A DNA stretch of 64,000 nt from Diabrotica undecimpunctata. Lineage: Eukaryota > Arthropoda > Insecta > Coleoptera > Chrysomelidae. The position numbers and the translations under genes are program-made. The notes below the pieces were generated by a model, which did not search any database, was not told the DNA's origin, and was given only the letters and a program-made list of their open reading frames with translations. Each line of letters starts with the position of its first letter. Position 1 is the stretch's first letter. Where the stretch lies: assembly GCF_040954645.1 (NCBI RefSeq), contig NC_092803.1:81568263-81632262 (forward strand), given 5' to 3'. Shown here one piece after another: positions 23,500 to 32,489 of this stretch.

Positions 23500-23755
23500 T
23501 ATTTATTTTGCCAATAGGAACATAGGTTCTCCTCTAACTACCATTGGACGAGACAGCAAAAATCAAAGCGCCTATCAAAATCCCTTTCTTTCAATGTGTG
23601 AATGATTTTTGGTATAAATGGCTTGTATTTATTTAGTTTCAAAATTCTTGCTATTGTATCTTTACTTACAGTTTATTGCATCAACGACTTCCATCTTGCG
23701 CAATAAGAGTTTTGGATTTTCTATCATAGACAACATTACTTCAAAGTGTGTATTT
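23500..23755 (-). pseudogene. Transposase-like N-terminal fragment
   Basis: Minus strand reads VADENTHFEVMLSMIENPK, RKMEVVDAIN, then SKDTIARILKLNKYKPF and TLKERDFDRRFDFC across one stop and a frame change. The pattern E....L....NP..S.R......S..T..R.LK.....PF.......L...D...R..FC is that of a helix-turn-helix leading into a mariner-type transposase of insects. The DDE domain is absent. It lies inside the long-TIR element. Confidence 0.5.
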
Positions 23756-23968
23756 TCATCGGCAACCAGGTTTTTCCATTTCCACTAAAATTACTTTTTA
23801 TACTTCCAGTACTCCTACATGTATTTACTATTTTTGTAACGGTGAAATGGTTTATATTTTTATTGGGTCACAATCAAAACAATTTCAATTTTATCTTCTG
23901 TTCTTAATGTTGCAGGCATTTCTACTAAATTTTATAAATACTTTCCAACAAATTTGTCCAAATATAGC

Positions 23969-24215
23969 TGATGTTTTAAAAGAAAATGTAAAACGTATCT
24001 TGCTATAAACAGTTTATCACTGTATCCTAGATTTCACATAACTAAATAAAACGGATGTTTTGAAAGTAAATGTCAAACACATCTTGCTATAAATAAGTTT
24101 ATCAGTGCTTTCTACATTTCACGTAAATAAATATAACTGATTTTTTGAAAGTAAATATCAAACATATCTTGCTATAAACAAATCATAATATGTTTATCAG
24201 TGCATCCTATACTTA
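23969..24215. repeat. Three imperfect 84-bp tandem repeats
   Basis: Units start near 23969, 24053 and 24138, each with GATGTTTTGAAAGTAAATGT-like beginnings followed by ATCTTGCTATAAA and GTTTATCA(G/C)TG. They sit inside the long-TIR element, as is common for subterminal repeats of DNA transposons. Confidence 0.8.
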
Positions 24216-24595
24216 GTTAAAGTTGCATTGATATTTTAGACAAAAATGTAAAATGAGGGAAAAATAAATATCTATTTTTTTAAGGTATAACGTTATATTA
24301 GTTATCTTTATCAGTTATGTATGTTCCTATTTGCAAAATAAATGCACATCTATTAATTACATGTTTAAATTGCAAAATTGTTAAAAAACATTTAGGAACG
24401 ATAACGTTATCATGTGTTTCTTGAGCACAAGAGATAAAAATATTGATTCAAAATAAAAAAATTAGTAAAAAATAACAAAACTTATTTTTTCAATGTAAAT
24501 GTATGTATGTACACATGTACAATTATGTTAATGAAACACTCAAGAGTGTTTCATTAACCAATTTTCTGACTGCAACCCTAATAAACTGTGTTGTT

Positions 24596-24598
<3 letters not shown>

Positions 24599-24685
<87 letters not shown>
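24599..24685. repeat. (TA)n microsatellite
   Basis: About 86 bases of TA, just beyond the 3' end of the minus-strand Jockey-type LINE. Confidence 0.95.
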
Positions 24686-24689
<4 letters not shown>

Positions 24690-26360
24690 ACGTAGATTTT
24701 AGTTTTAATCAACTTTTCTTTATAACAATTTTCGATATAGTGAAATATAAAGGTACTTACTTAGAATCTCTATTTCTGATTGAATATGTGAGGCAATTGG
24801 ATTATTGGTTATTATACTAAATCGGTTATTATAAGAGACGGGGATTGTTTCGACTCTTTTTTGTGGATAAGTGCTTGTAATATTGCAAACAACTCTGCAG
24901 TGTATGACGAAATAATGGGATTGAATTTATATTTTAAGGATGTATTGGGTGTGAGTATGGCTGCACCAACACCGTCTGAAGATTTGGATGCGTCAGTGTA
25001 TATCTTATAGTGATTTTTATAAGATTCCATTTCTATTAAGAATGATTATTTGATTAGGTCTGTTATAGTCTCATTTTTTTATATATACTAAGGTTAGTAT
25101 TTATCTTGGGAATTGGCATTAATCAAGGTCGAGAAGTTAGGAAATTTGTTGGGAGAATTTCAGGAAATTCAAGATGTAGGTCATGAAGGTTTCTTCTAAC
25201 TCTTCCGTAAAATGGTGTTTCTAGTCTTGTTGTAGAGAAAGTGTCTTGAAATCGATCTGTGAACGTACTCTTAGTGCAGGGTGTAGTAGGGTGTTCTTTA
25301 TTACTATTTATTTTAGAAGCATGTGAGAAAGAAAGGTATTTGCATCGTAAACTTATGCTGATTCTCCTGTTAAGCATTGTAAACTTTCAACTGGTGTCTT
25401 TCTGAAAACGCACCTATAGCTATTCGTGAGCTGTGTTTTGAACAGTTTCTAAGGTTTTCAGTACTGATACTTTGCTTGATGAAAAAGCTATTGCACCATA
25501 GTCGAGCTTGGATCTAACTAAAGATTTATATACATGTAAGAGTGTATTTTGATTTGCTCCCAAATTTTTGCTGGAAATAGTTTTTATAAAATGTAATGCT
25601 GCTTGGCATGATTTTTTTAGTTCTTCTGTATATTTTTTCAGGGAGAGCTTATGGTCGAAAACCATACCTAAAAATCTGATATTATTTGTGAAACTGAGGG
25701 TTTGATTATATAGCTTTAGATGTGGAGTTAGGGTGTTAGGGCGTAGGATTGTAATCTGATAGTCCTAGACCATGATTCTAACTGATTGATTGTTTGTTGT
25801 AAATGTTTATCAATAGATGTAAAGTTTTTTCCTTTTTACAAGTAAAACTAAGTCATCAGCGTATAATCTTCCTTTAACAATCGGTGAGCATTGTTAAAGT
25901 ATGTCGTTTATGGCTATTAGAAAAAAGGTTGAGCTTATAACTGATCCTTGAGGTACTCCGTTCTCTTGAACTTTTTTATCTGAGTTAATATTGTCTGATC
26001 GAACTATGAAGCTGCGAGATTAAAAAAAAATTGAAACAAATTTTAACATATTGCCTCTTATATTTCAATTATGCAATTTTGATATGTAATTAAATCGCCA
26101 GACAGTATAATAAGCTTTATTAATATCAAAAAATGCGATACAATCTTGCTTATTTGCAAATGCTTTATGTATTCCTGACTCTAAGTCTTTATTAGGTTAT
26201 CTATAGTGGATCGATTTTGCCTAAATCCGCTTTGTTGTGGAATAAGTAGTTTTTGTTGTTATAAATACCATCTCAGCCTTTTATTTACTATTTTCTCTAA
26301 CACTTTACATATAATATTGGTTAAAAATATTGGTCGATATGACTCAGGTGATGTCCGGGA
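24690..26360 (-). pseudogene. Jockey-type LINE: RT and RNase H part
   Basis: Minus-strand blocks from 26360 down: SYRPIFLTNIICKVLEKIVNKRL and QQSGFRQNRSTIDNLI (RT entry motifs), then KKYTEELKKSCQAALHFI, LVRSKLDYGAIAFSS (post-RT region), FYGRVRRNLHDL, and an RNase H domain beginning HYKIYTDASKSSDGVGAAIL with YTAELFAILQAL (catalytic Asp and Glu). These blocks and the RNase H tail fit the Jockey group. There are numerous stops and frameshifts, and the palm motif is degraded. It is followed on its 3' side by a (TA)n tract. Confidence 0.8.
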
Positions 26361-26952
26361 TTTCTCAGACATAGCCTTCTCAGTCCCAGAAAATTTTTTG
26401 TCTTTTAATTTCTATATTTCGGTGTGTTTTATGTTACATTAAGCATCAAAATAGAAAAAAAAAATAAAAAAACAAAATTTTTATGGCAGCCATCTTTAAA
26501 ATCCAATGTATCCTATAAGCGACATTGAGTTTCAAGATAATCAAAAATTCTTAAAAGCAATTTGTGTTTATGAGTAACATAGCCATGATTTTTTATAAAT
26601 ACATCAAAAATAAATACATAACATTATTAAGTAATAAAGTATGATAAAAATTAACAGGTAGATAATGAATGGTGTCAGTTCATACACAACATTGATGCTG
26701 TTTCGGTTTTCTTGGAGGCAGAGGAACACCTGACATGTAGAACATCGATTCTGGCTGAGTTGACGTACTGGTCATAGTTCATGGTATAGCTTGAAGCAGT
26801 TTCGGTTTTCTTAGATGCATTCGGCATCTATTTTTTTTTGTTAGGGTTGAGATTTCTGGTAGATGCAAAGTGTGCTTTTTACGGAGCAAGTCTGAAGGGT
26901 GGGATATCCTGGGTTGCTTTCGAGGAGGGGGCAAGGAACACTAATAATCTGG
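26361..26952. other. DNA between LINE and BEL/Pao element
   Basis: AT-rich. 26941-26952 supplies the last codons and stop of the small ORF broken by the BEL/Pao insertion. A repeated AAGAAAACCGAAAC(A/T)GC word (minus strand) occurs twice near 26700 and 26800. Confidence 0.4.
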
Positions 26953-26957
26953 ATCAC
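26953..26957. repeat. BEL/Pao target-site duplication, left copy
   Basis: ATCAC immediately before the left LTR, matching 36401-36405. Confidence 0.92.
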
Positions 26958-27423
26958 TGAACAAATTCCCTTCGTTGGCTTAGTGAAGATGTTCGTTCTG
27001 TTGTAATGGAAACACCAAACAATAGTAGCAGAGTTTATTGTTGAGACGTACACTATGGGTGTAGACCCGGGATTACTTTGAGTAGAGACTGATGAAGTTG
27101 ATCGTTGAAGACTATATGTTCGTTGAGTGAATATTGATTGAATGCTTCTCTAGTCAAGAGATATTAGTTTTATATAAATTCTATTTGGGTCAATATTTTT
27201 CGCGTACCTAGCGTGATATGTGTATTTAATTTATGTAAATTGTTTAACTTTGTCAGTACTTTTGACTGATGTCCAAATTATTATTTATAATTGACCAAAT
27301 GTGTATGTAACCTAATTAACTACGTGTGTGTATTTAATAACAAATAGATTCATTCGGTCTACTGGGTGATAAAATTATACTGTCCAATTTCGGATATGAA
27401 TTATGAAGATTTGATATTGGACA
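26958..27423 (-). repeat. 3' LTR of the BEL/Pao element
   Basis: Direct copy of 35935-36400. On the element strand it begins TGTCCAATATC and ends AATTTGTTCA (TG...CA). Only one mismatch to its partner was found (GGCTTAGTG here, GGCTCAGTG at the other copy). Confidence 0.95.
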
Positions 27424-27542
27424 TACTGCGGAATCAGTGTCAATACTCAAAGTTTACATATAAGTATTACATAACATAGTAAAATTCACACATGATAAAT
27501 TATAAATAGTTTAAGAATAATCAATAATCTTCCAACCGTACC

Positions 27543-30500
27543 CTAGCTATCAATGTCCGACTCTATCTCTAGATTAAAATTAGGGCAATTGGATGAAAAT
27601 GTGGAAAGTGGGATGTCAACTTGGGAAGTCGACCGTACATTGTTGTGCCGATTACTAACTAATACAGGTACTTCCTGTTCGTTAGTCTGAGTTTGTGGAT
27701 TCCCTGAACGACATAGTCGTGCAACAGGACGGTACTTCCATAACGTGAGTATCCCAATTATTACCATTATAGTAATGATCCCGGTGGCCACAAAATAATG
27801 CCAATTAGATTTGTGAATCGATCGCCACTGCGTATGCGTCATTTCTTGTTCCAGACTCTCCTCCTCAAGTAACACATGACGTAGCTCTCCTCCTGGTATG
27901 TCAAGGTAGGTGTTTAGAGGCGTGTTAAACTTGCGGGGTGTCCTCGCCACCAGTTGGGCCACGGGAGTGATTGGCGACTTCAGGTAACTCGTCACTGCTC
28001 TGTCCACCCCACTGCTAGTGGGGAGTAATGTAATATTTTTCGTTTGGGCGATACATTTGGGTGAAAGCTTCAGGAATGTGACTCGTTCCAGTACTCTTTC
28101 GCTCCGATTTCCATCGCAAATAATAGATATGTGTATCGTGACTGGCGTGATAACTAGCCAGAGGTTGGGAGTACCCATCTTACTCCATTGAGCTGTCTGT
28201 ATTGTCCTGGCTACCACTGGACATGTGCTATTCTTAGATCGCTCATAAATTTCTTCTAGTATGCAGTTTGGTTGGGTATCCATGTTTCTTATAGCCGTTG
28301 GTGAGCACGCTATCTGCGCCTTTGTCAACAGTAAGCACCTTTCTCTATCTTCCGTGGTCAATTCGAGGTAGTGCAGTGTGTTATAATCTACGACCAGTAG
28401 ATTCCTTGGGGCGACAAATGTGCGCAACACCGACCCCTCAACGTTAAGTGGTATGGCCGTGACTTTGAGCATGCTGTACTTATTTTTCCCTGTCACTATG
28501 AAGTAGCCGATGACTGTTATATATCTGTCGTCATGACTGACTTCTGTTTCTATAATGGGTTGTCGTCGTATTTCGATCCCTTGAGGCAGTATCTGCCCTG
28601 CTTTCCCTATTAATTTGGTTATTTCACCCGGTTTCACTATATCAATGAAGTGTCCGTGGTTATAGTGAAGGTTTAATATGCCCTCGTAAAATTGAGTATA
28701 TTCGTTTATGAAGTCCATAACTTGTAATGCTATCGTTTGTATTCGTAACGTGCTATATTCGGTTTCTAGTTTTTGTGCTTTGTCTTCTACTTCGTTAAGT
28801 CCTTTAGATATTTCTTGTAGACCTGTGATTAGTGCTTTGTTAAGCTTGTTCATTTGCTCGTTTATCCTGTTCTCTGTGTGATTGATTGATGTTATTGTTT
28901 CTAACATTATCTTCGCCTGGTGCTGTGATCCCTTTATTAGCTCCTTTTGGTTATTATCTAATGCTTCAATGTTACTGTAGGCTTCGTCATTGACTCCAAA
29001 TACTGAGGTTAATATTGTTCCTAATATTCCTCTTCTTTCCCTTCCTTTTATTTCTACTGTCAGCCCCTCGCTTACTGACTCCGCCTTTCTTTGTCCTTCC
29101 TCCAATTTCTCTATTATATCCTTACAATTCACGATTTTTATCTCATGACACAGTTCTCGTACGCCTTGTATCATATTTCCTATTAGTTGGTGCTCTGTTC
29201 GAATTCTTCCTTTTTCGAGTAACACCTTTATTCGAAATGTTCCCCGGTCTATGACGACCTCTCCAAGGTCTTCTGTGAAAAATCCTGGTACCGGATTATA
29301 TATTTTATACGGTTCTGCCTTTATGGGTTTTAACATCGTTAAAAACATTATAGCTACTAGTATTTTCTTCCATCTTAGTGCTGCTGCCTTTTTCGGCTTT
29401 CCCTGTTTCTCTTCTTCCAGTCGTATTAGCTTATGTATGGGTCTTTTAGTCAGTTTCCCGTTTGCCTTTCTCACTGTTACTACTCTGGTTAATCCCTCCG
29501 CTCCAGGGTGTGTTTCTGTTACCCTCGCTAATGGCCATCTGCCTGGAGGTGTATCCTCTTCTTTAATTATAACTATTTCTTCTTCTTTTATGTTAGGGTG
29601 CGCCTTATGCCATCTATTTCTCTGTTGTAATTGGTGCAGGTATTCCTGTTTCCAAATTTTCCAGAAGTCTCTTTTTATTTTCTCCACTAATCTCCACCTC
29701 GTCGGCATCTTCAAATAAGTCGTAAGCTCTTCTTCCCGATTTGGTGATATAATTTCTCTCCCTATAAGGAAGTGAGCTGGTGTCAGGGCTATTTTCCCTT
29801 CAGGGTCTTCTGATGACCCACATAATGGTCTCGAGTTCATACATGCTTCTATTTGTGCCAGCACCGTACTCAATTCTTCATATGTTAGAACTGTTTCCCC
29901 GATGATTCTTTTCAAGTGATATTTCATTATTCGCACTGCGCTCTCCCATAATCCTCCGAAATGTGGTGCATATGCAGGTATGACATGCCACTGGGTACCT
30001 AGTGCCAGTAATCCTTGTTTTATCTCGTCATCTATTTTTTGATTTTCTTTTTTCAACAAATTTGCTGTTCCTACGAATGTGGTTCCGTTATCGCTGTATA
30101 CGTTGTTGCACTGTCCTCTGCGTGCCGTAAATCTCTTGAACGCTGCGATGAAAGCATCCGTAGACATATCGCTTACTACCTCAAGGTGTACTGCCTTCGT
30201 TGACAGACACACAAATACTGAGATGTAGCCCTTATAGCTCCTCTGTCCTCTGCCTCTCGTGGTACTTATTTTTATTGGCCCGGCATAATCTATCCCTGTG
30301 TTAGTAAAGGGATGACTCGGGTTCACTCTGTCTTTCGGTAGATCTCCCATTAATTGTTGTGCTGCTTGGCTTTTATACCTCCTGCACCTTAAACATTTTG
30401 CTAGATGATCTTTCACGGTTCTTCTGCCGTTGATTATCCAGTATTTCCTTTTTATGTACTGTAGTGTTTGTTGTAATCCGCTATGTAGATTTCTTGCGTG

Positions 30501-30665
30501 ACTATCTGTTATAAGTAACTTTGTTAATGCACTATCCTTTGGCAAAATTATCGGATGTTTTTCTCCGTACTTTAGATTCGTGTGTCTCAGTCTTCCGGTG
30601 ACTCTTAGAATTCCTTGTCTATCCAGGGATGGTACCAATGACGCTGATTTATTTTTCTTGTCTAA
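27543..30665 (-). CDS. pol-env: BEL/Pao integrase fused to envelope-like glycoprotein
   Basis: Continues in frame after TAA 30666-30668 with no early ATG. Integrase: H2C2 zinc finger (about residues 45-90), core Asp in NTGIDYAGPI (117), Asp in VYSDNGTTF (183), Glu in FGGLWESAV (232), then a DUF5641-like C-terminal domain to about 405. Without a stop the frame passes into an envelope-like protein: a hydrophobic signal-like segment (ILVAIMFLTMLKPIKA, about 426-441), a furin-like RERR site at 533-536 followed by a Gly-rich hydrophobic segment like a fusion peptide, long coiled-coil-prone helices, Cys residues, and a single membrane anchor (about 946-967) before a 64-residue cytoplasmic tail. The envelope resembles class I fusion proteins found in insect retroviruses. 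Env is usually made from a spliced RNA; here it shares the Pol frame, as in Drosophila roo. Confidence 0.9.
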   Translation of the reverse strand, partial: LDKKNKSASLVPSLDRQGILRVTGRLRHTNLKYGEKHPIILPKDSALTKLLITDSHARNLHSGLQQTLQYIKRKYWIINGRRTVKDHLAKCLRCRRYKSQAAQQLMGDLPKDRVNPSHPFTNTGIDYAGPIKISTTRGRGQRSYKGYISVFVCLSTKAVHLEVVSDMSTDAFIAAFKRFTARRGQCNNVYSDNGTTFVGTANLLKKENQKIDDEIKQGLLALGTQWHVIPAYAPHFGGLWESAVRIMKYHLKRIIGETVLTYEELSTVLAQIEACMNSRPLCGSSEDPEGKIALTPAHFLIGREIISPNREEELTTYLKMPTRWRLVEKIKRDFWKIWKQEYLHQLQQRNRWHKAHPNIKEEEIVIIKEEDTPPGRWPLARVTETHPGAEGLTRVVTVRKANGKLTKRPIHKLIRLEEEKQGKPKKAAALRWKKILVAIMFLTMLKPIKAEPYKIYNPVPGFFTEDLGEVVIDRGTFRIKVLLEKGRIRTEHQLIGNMIQGVRELCHEIKIVNCKDIIEKLEEGQRKAESVSEGLTVEIKGRERRGILGTILTSVFGVNDEAYSNIEALDNNQKELIKGSQHQAKIMLETITSINHTENRINEQMNKLNKALITGLQEISKGLNEVEDKAQKLETEYSTLRIQTIALQVMDFINEYTQFYEGILNLHYNHGHFIDIVKPGEITKLIGKAGQILPQGIEIRRQPIIETEVSHDDRYITVIGYFIVTGKNKYSMLKVTAIPLNVEGSVLRTFVAPRNLLVVDYNTLHYLELTTEDRERCLLLTKAQIACSPTAIRNMDTQPNCILEEIYERSKNSTCPVVARTIQTAQWSKMGTPNLWLVITPVTIHISIICDGNRSERVLERVTFLKLSPKCIAQTKNITLLPTSSGVDRAVTSYLKSPITPVAQLVARTPRKFNTPLNTYLDIPGGELRHVLLEEESLEQEMTHTQWRSIHKSNWHYFVATGIITIMVIIGILTLWKYRPVARLCRSGNPQTQTNEQEVPVLVSNRHNNVRSTSQVDIPLSTFSSNCPNFNLEIESDIDS

Positions 30666-32489
30666 TTACTGTTTCTTCTCCAGCTTATTTATTTCTGGTT
30701 TGAAGTAGGCGTGCTGTGTGTGCTTTATCACCTTTAATAGAGTTTCCTCTAATTCTTGGACTGTAAGCTGACTTTGTCCATTGTCCTTCTTTTTTCTGCA
30801 TTTGTCTGCAAATCTCCTACAATATGAAAGTACTCTTCTCATTCTTTCTAAATTTGAGAATCTCTCGCATATGTCCTCCTTTATCGTTGTCGTGTGCACC
30901 GTTATTTTCGTTTTGACTTCCTCCTCATTTGTCTCTGGTATTTCTTCTGATTCCTGAGTTAAAGTTTTGTTACAAGTCAGCCAAGTTGGTCCCTTCCACC
31001 ATAGCTCTGCTTCTAATAATTCTGATGCGGTACTTCCACGTGAGAGGATGTCCGCTGGATTTTCCTTTGTATCTACCTTATGCCAATTTTTCGGTCCTAT
31101 AACGCGTCTTATTTCCTCTACTCTGTTGGCGACGAACATTTTCCACCTTTTTGATGATCCCCTTATCCAAGCCAGGGTTATCGTTGAGTCCGACCATGCA
31201 TATACCTCAATGTTTTCCCTGTTCAATGCTTGTAGGGTTTTCTTCATTAAATTTGCTAGTAGTACCGCGGCACACAGCTCGAGCCTCGGTAACGTCGTTT
31301 TCCCTTTCAATGGTGCGACTTTCGATTTTGCTATCATTAGATTCGTTTTAATTTCTGGGCCTAATACCCTTGAGTAGATTACCGCTCCATATCCTTTCAT
31401 AGACGCATCTGCAAATCCATGCAGTTCTACTCTGTTTATCTTGCTTAAGTTGTTCCACCTGGGCAATGTTATTTTCTCCAGATTTACTAATTGCGCCTGG
31501 TATGTATTCCACCTGCTTTGTTGGTTGCTAGTTAATTCTTTATCCCAACTGGTCTTTTGCTCCCATAATTCCTGTATGAACATTTTCGCCTGAATTACTA
31601 CAGGTGCTATCCATCCCAGTGGGTCGTATAGTTTTGCTACTTCTGACAGTACGTGTCTTTTCGTTATTTTCTTTGCCGTCGTTATCCCTATTTTAAATGT
31701 GATTATATCCTCTTTAGGTGACCAGTGTATTCCTAACGTTTTCCGTACTTCTTCTTGTTTGAATGCCTTCGAGTCTACGTTCCTCATATCCTCCGGTACG
31801 TTCTCCATTATTTTTTCTTCGTTGCTCAACCATTTTCTAAGAGTGAAACCTCCTTTTCTGAACAGTTGTATTAATTCCTTTTGGGCTGTTTCTGCTTCCT
31901 GCACTGTCTCAGCTCCTCCTAGTATATCGTCTACATACATGTTTTCTTTTACAATTTTCGATGCCAACGGGAACCTCGCTCCTTCGTCTTCTTGTAATTG
32001 TTGTATTGTTCTTAACGCTAAAAAGGGTGCTGCGGCCGTGCCGTATGTCACCGTCGTTAAGTTATACTCTTGTATGTGGTCCTTTGTGTCCTTTCTCCAC
32101 AAAATTTTTTGATATTTTTGGTCTTCTTCTGCCATTCTGATTTGTCTAAACATTTTTTCCAGATCCGCTGAGTATGCTACCTTATTGGATCTCCATCGTA
32201 ATAGTATATTTGTCAAGTCTTGTTGTAATTTCCGCCCTGTGTGCATAATATCATTCAGGCTTACTGCCGATGAGCTTTTGCTTGATGCGTCAAACACGGC
32301 TCTTATTTTCGTTGTAGTACTGTCCTCTTTTCTCACTGGATGATGAGGTAAGTAGTACCCATCTCCCTGGTTTTCTGCTATTACCATATGACCTTGGTTT
32401 TCATAATCTTCCATGAATTGTCTGTAATTCGCTTCTAACTGTTTGTCTTTTGCAAACTTCCTTTCTAGTTGCATCAATCTGGCGAATGC
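30666..32489 (-). CDS. pol: BEL/Pao reverse transcriptase and RNase H block
   Basis: Opens directly after the TAA at 32490-32492 in the same frame (first ATG at 32474, MQLERKFAK) and ends at TAA 30666-30668. RT motifs: IRAVFDASSK, AYSADLEKMFRQI (first catalytic Asp), YGTAAAPFLALRTI, and the YVDD box in ENMYVDDILGG about residue 180. RNase H: ELHGFADASMKGYGAVIY, LELCAAVLLANLMKK and YAWSDSTITLAWI supply the Asp/Glu/Asp set. This order and the VFDASSK and YVDD forms are typical of Pao-type Pol. No start codon sits ahead of the conserved RT onset apart from the ATG at 32474, so either re-initiation, readthrough of the TAA, or loss of function must apply. Confidence 0.92.
   Translation of the reverse strand, partial: AFARLMQLERKFAKDKQLEANYRQFMEDYENQGHMVIAENQGDGYYLPHHPVRKEDSTTTKIRAVFDASSKSSSAVSLNDIMHTGRKLQQDLTNILLRWRSNKVAYSADLEKMFRQIRMAEEDQKYQKILWRKDTKDHIQEYNLTTVTYGTAAAPFLALRTIQQLQEDEGARFPLASKIVKENMYVDDILGGAETVQEAETAQKELIQLFRKGGFTLRKWLSNEEKIMENVPEDMRNVDSKAFKQEEVRKTLGIHWSPKEDIITFKIGITTAKKITKRHVLSEVAKLYDPLGWIAPVVIQAKMFIQELWEQKTSWDKELTSNQQSRWNTYQAQLVNLEKITLPRWNNLSKINRVELHGFADASMKGYGAVIYSRVLGPEIKTNLMIAKSKVAPLKGKTTLPRLELCAAVLLANLMKKTLQALNRENIEVYAWSDSTITLAWIRGSSKRWKMFVANRVEEIRRVIGPKNWHKVDTKENPADILSRGSTASELLEAELWWKGPTWLTCNKTLTQESEEIPETNEEEVKTKITVHTTTIKEDICERFSNLERMRRVLSYCRRFADKCRKKKDNGQSQLTVQELEETLLKVIKHTQHAYFKPEINKLEKKQ

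Larger units (their letters stand above)
23357..24512. mobile_element. Element with about 140-bp terminal inverted repeats
   Basis: The left arm (about 23363-23500) and right arm (about 24365-24506) are inverted copies with shared runs such as TTTTTTACTAATTTTTTTAT, TTTTTATCTCTTGTG, AAGAAACACA and CCTAAATGTTTT versus TCTAAATGTTTT. Between them lie a minus-strand transposase-like fragment and three imperfect 84-bp tandem repeats. The overall size of about 1.15 kb suggests a non-autonomous or deleted DNA transposon. The family was not identified. Confidence 0.75.

Noticed and set aside
24503..24820. ORF with long Ile-Tyr repeats
   Set aside because: Translation of a (TA)n microsatellite. The same holds for ORFs at 37959-38313, 46342-46548, 57376-57669 and 58286-58483.
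27424..27542. Polypurine tract for the BEL/Pao element
   Set aside because: No purine run is visible immediately upstream of the 3' LTR on the element strand, so I did not annotate one.
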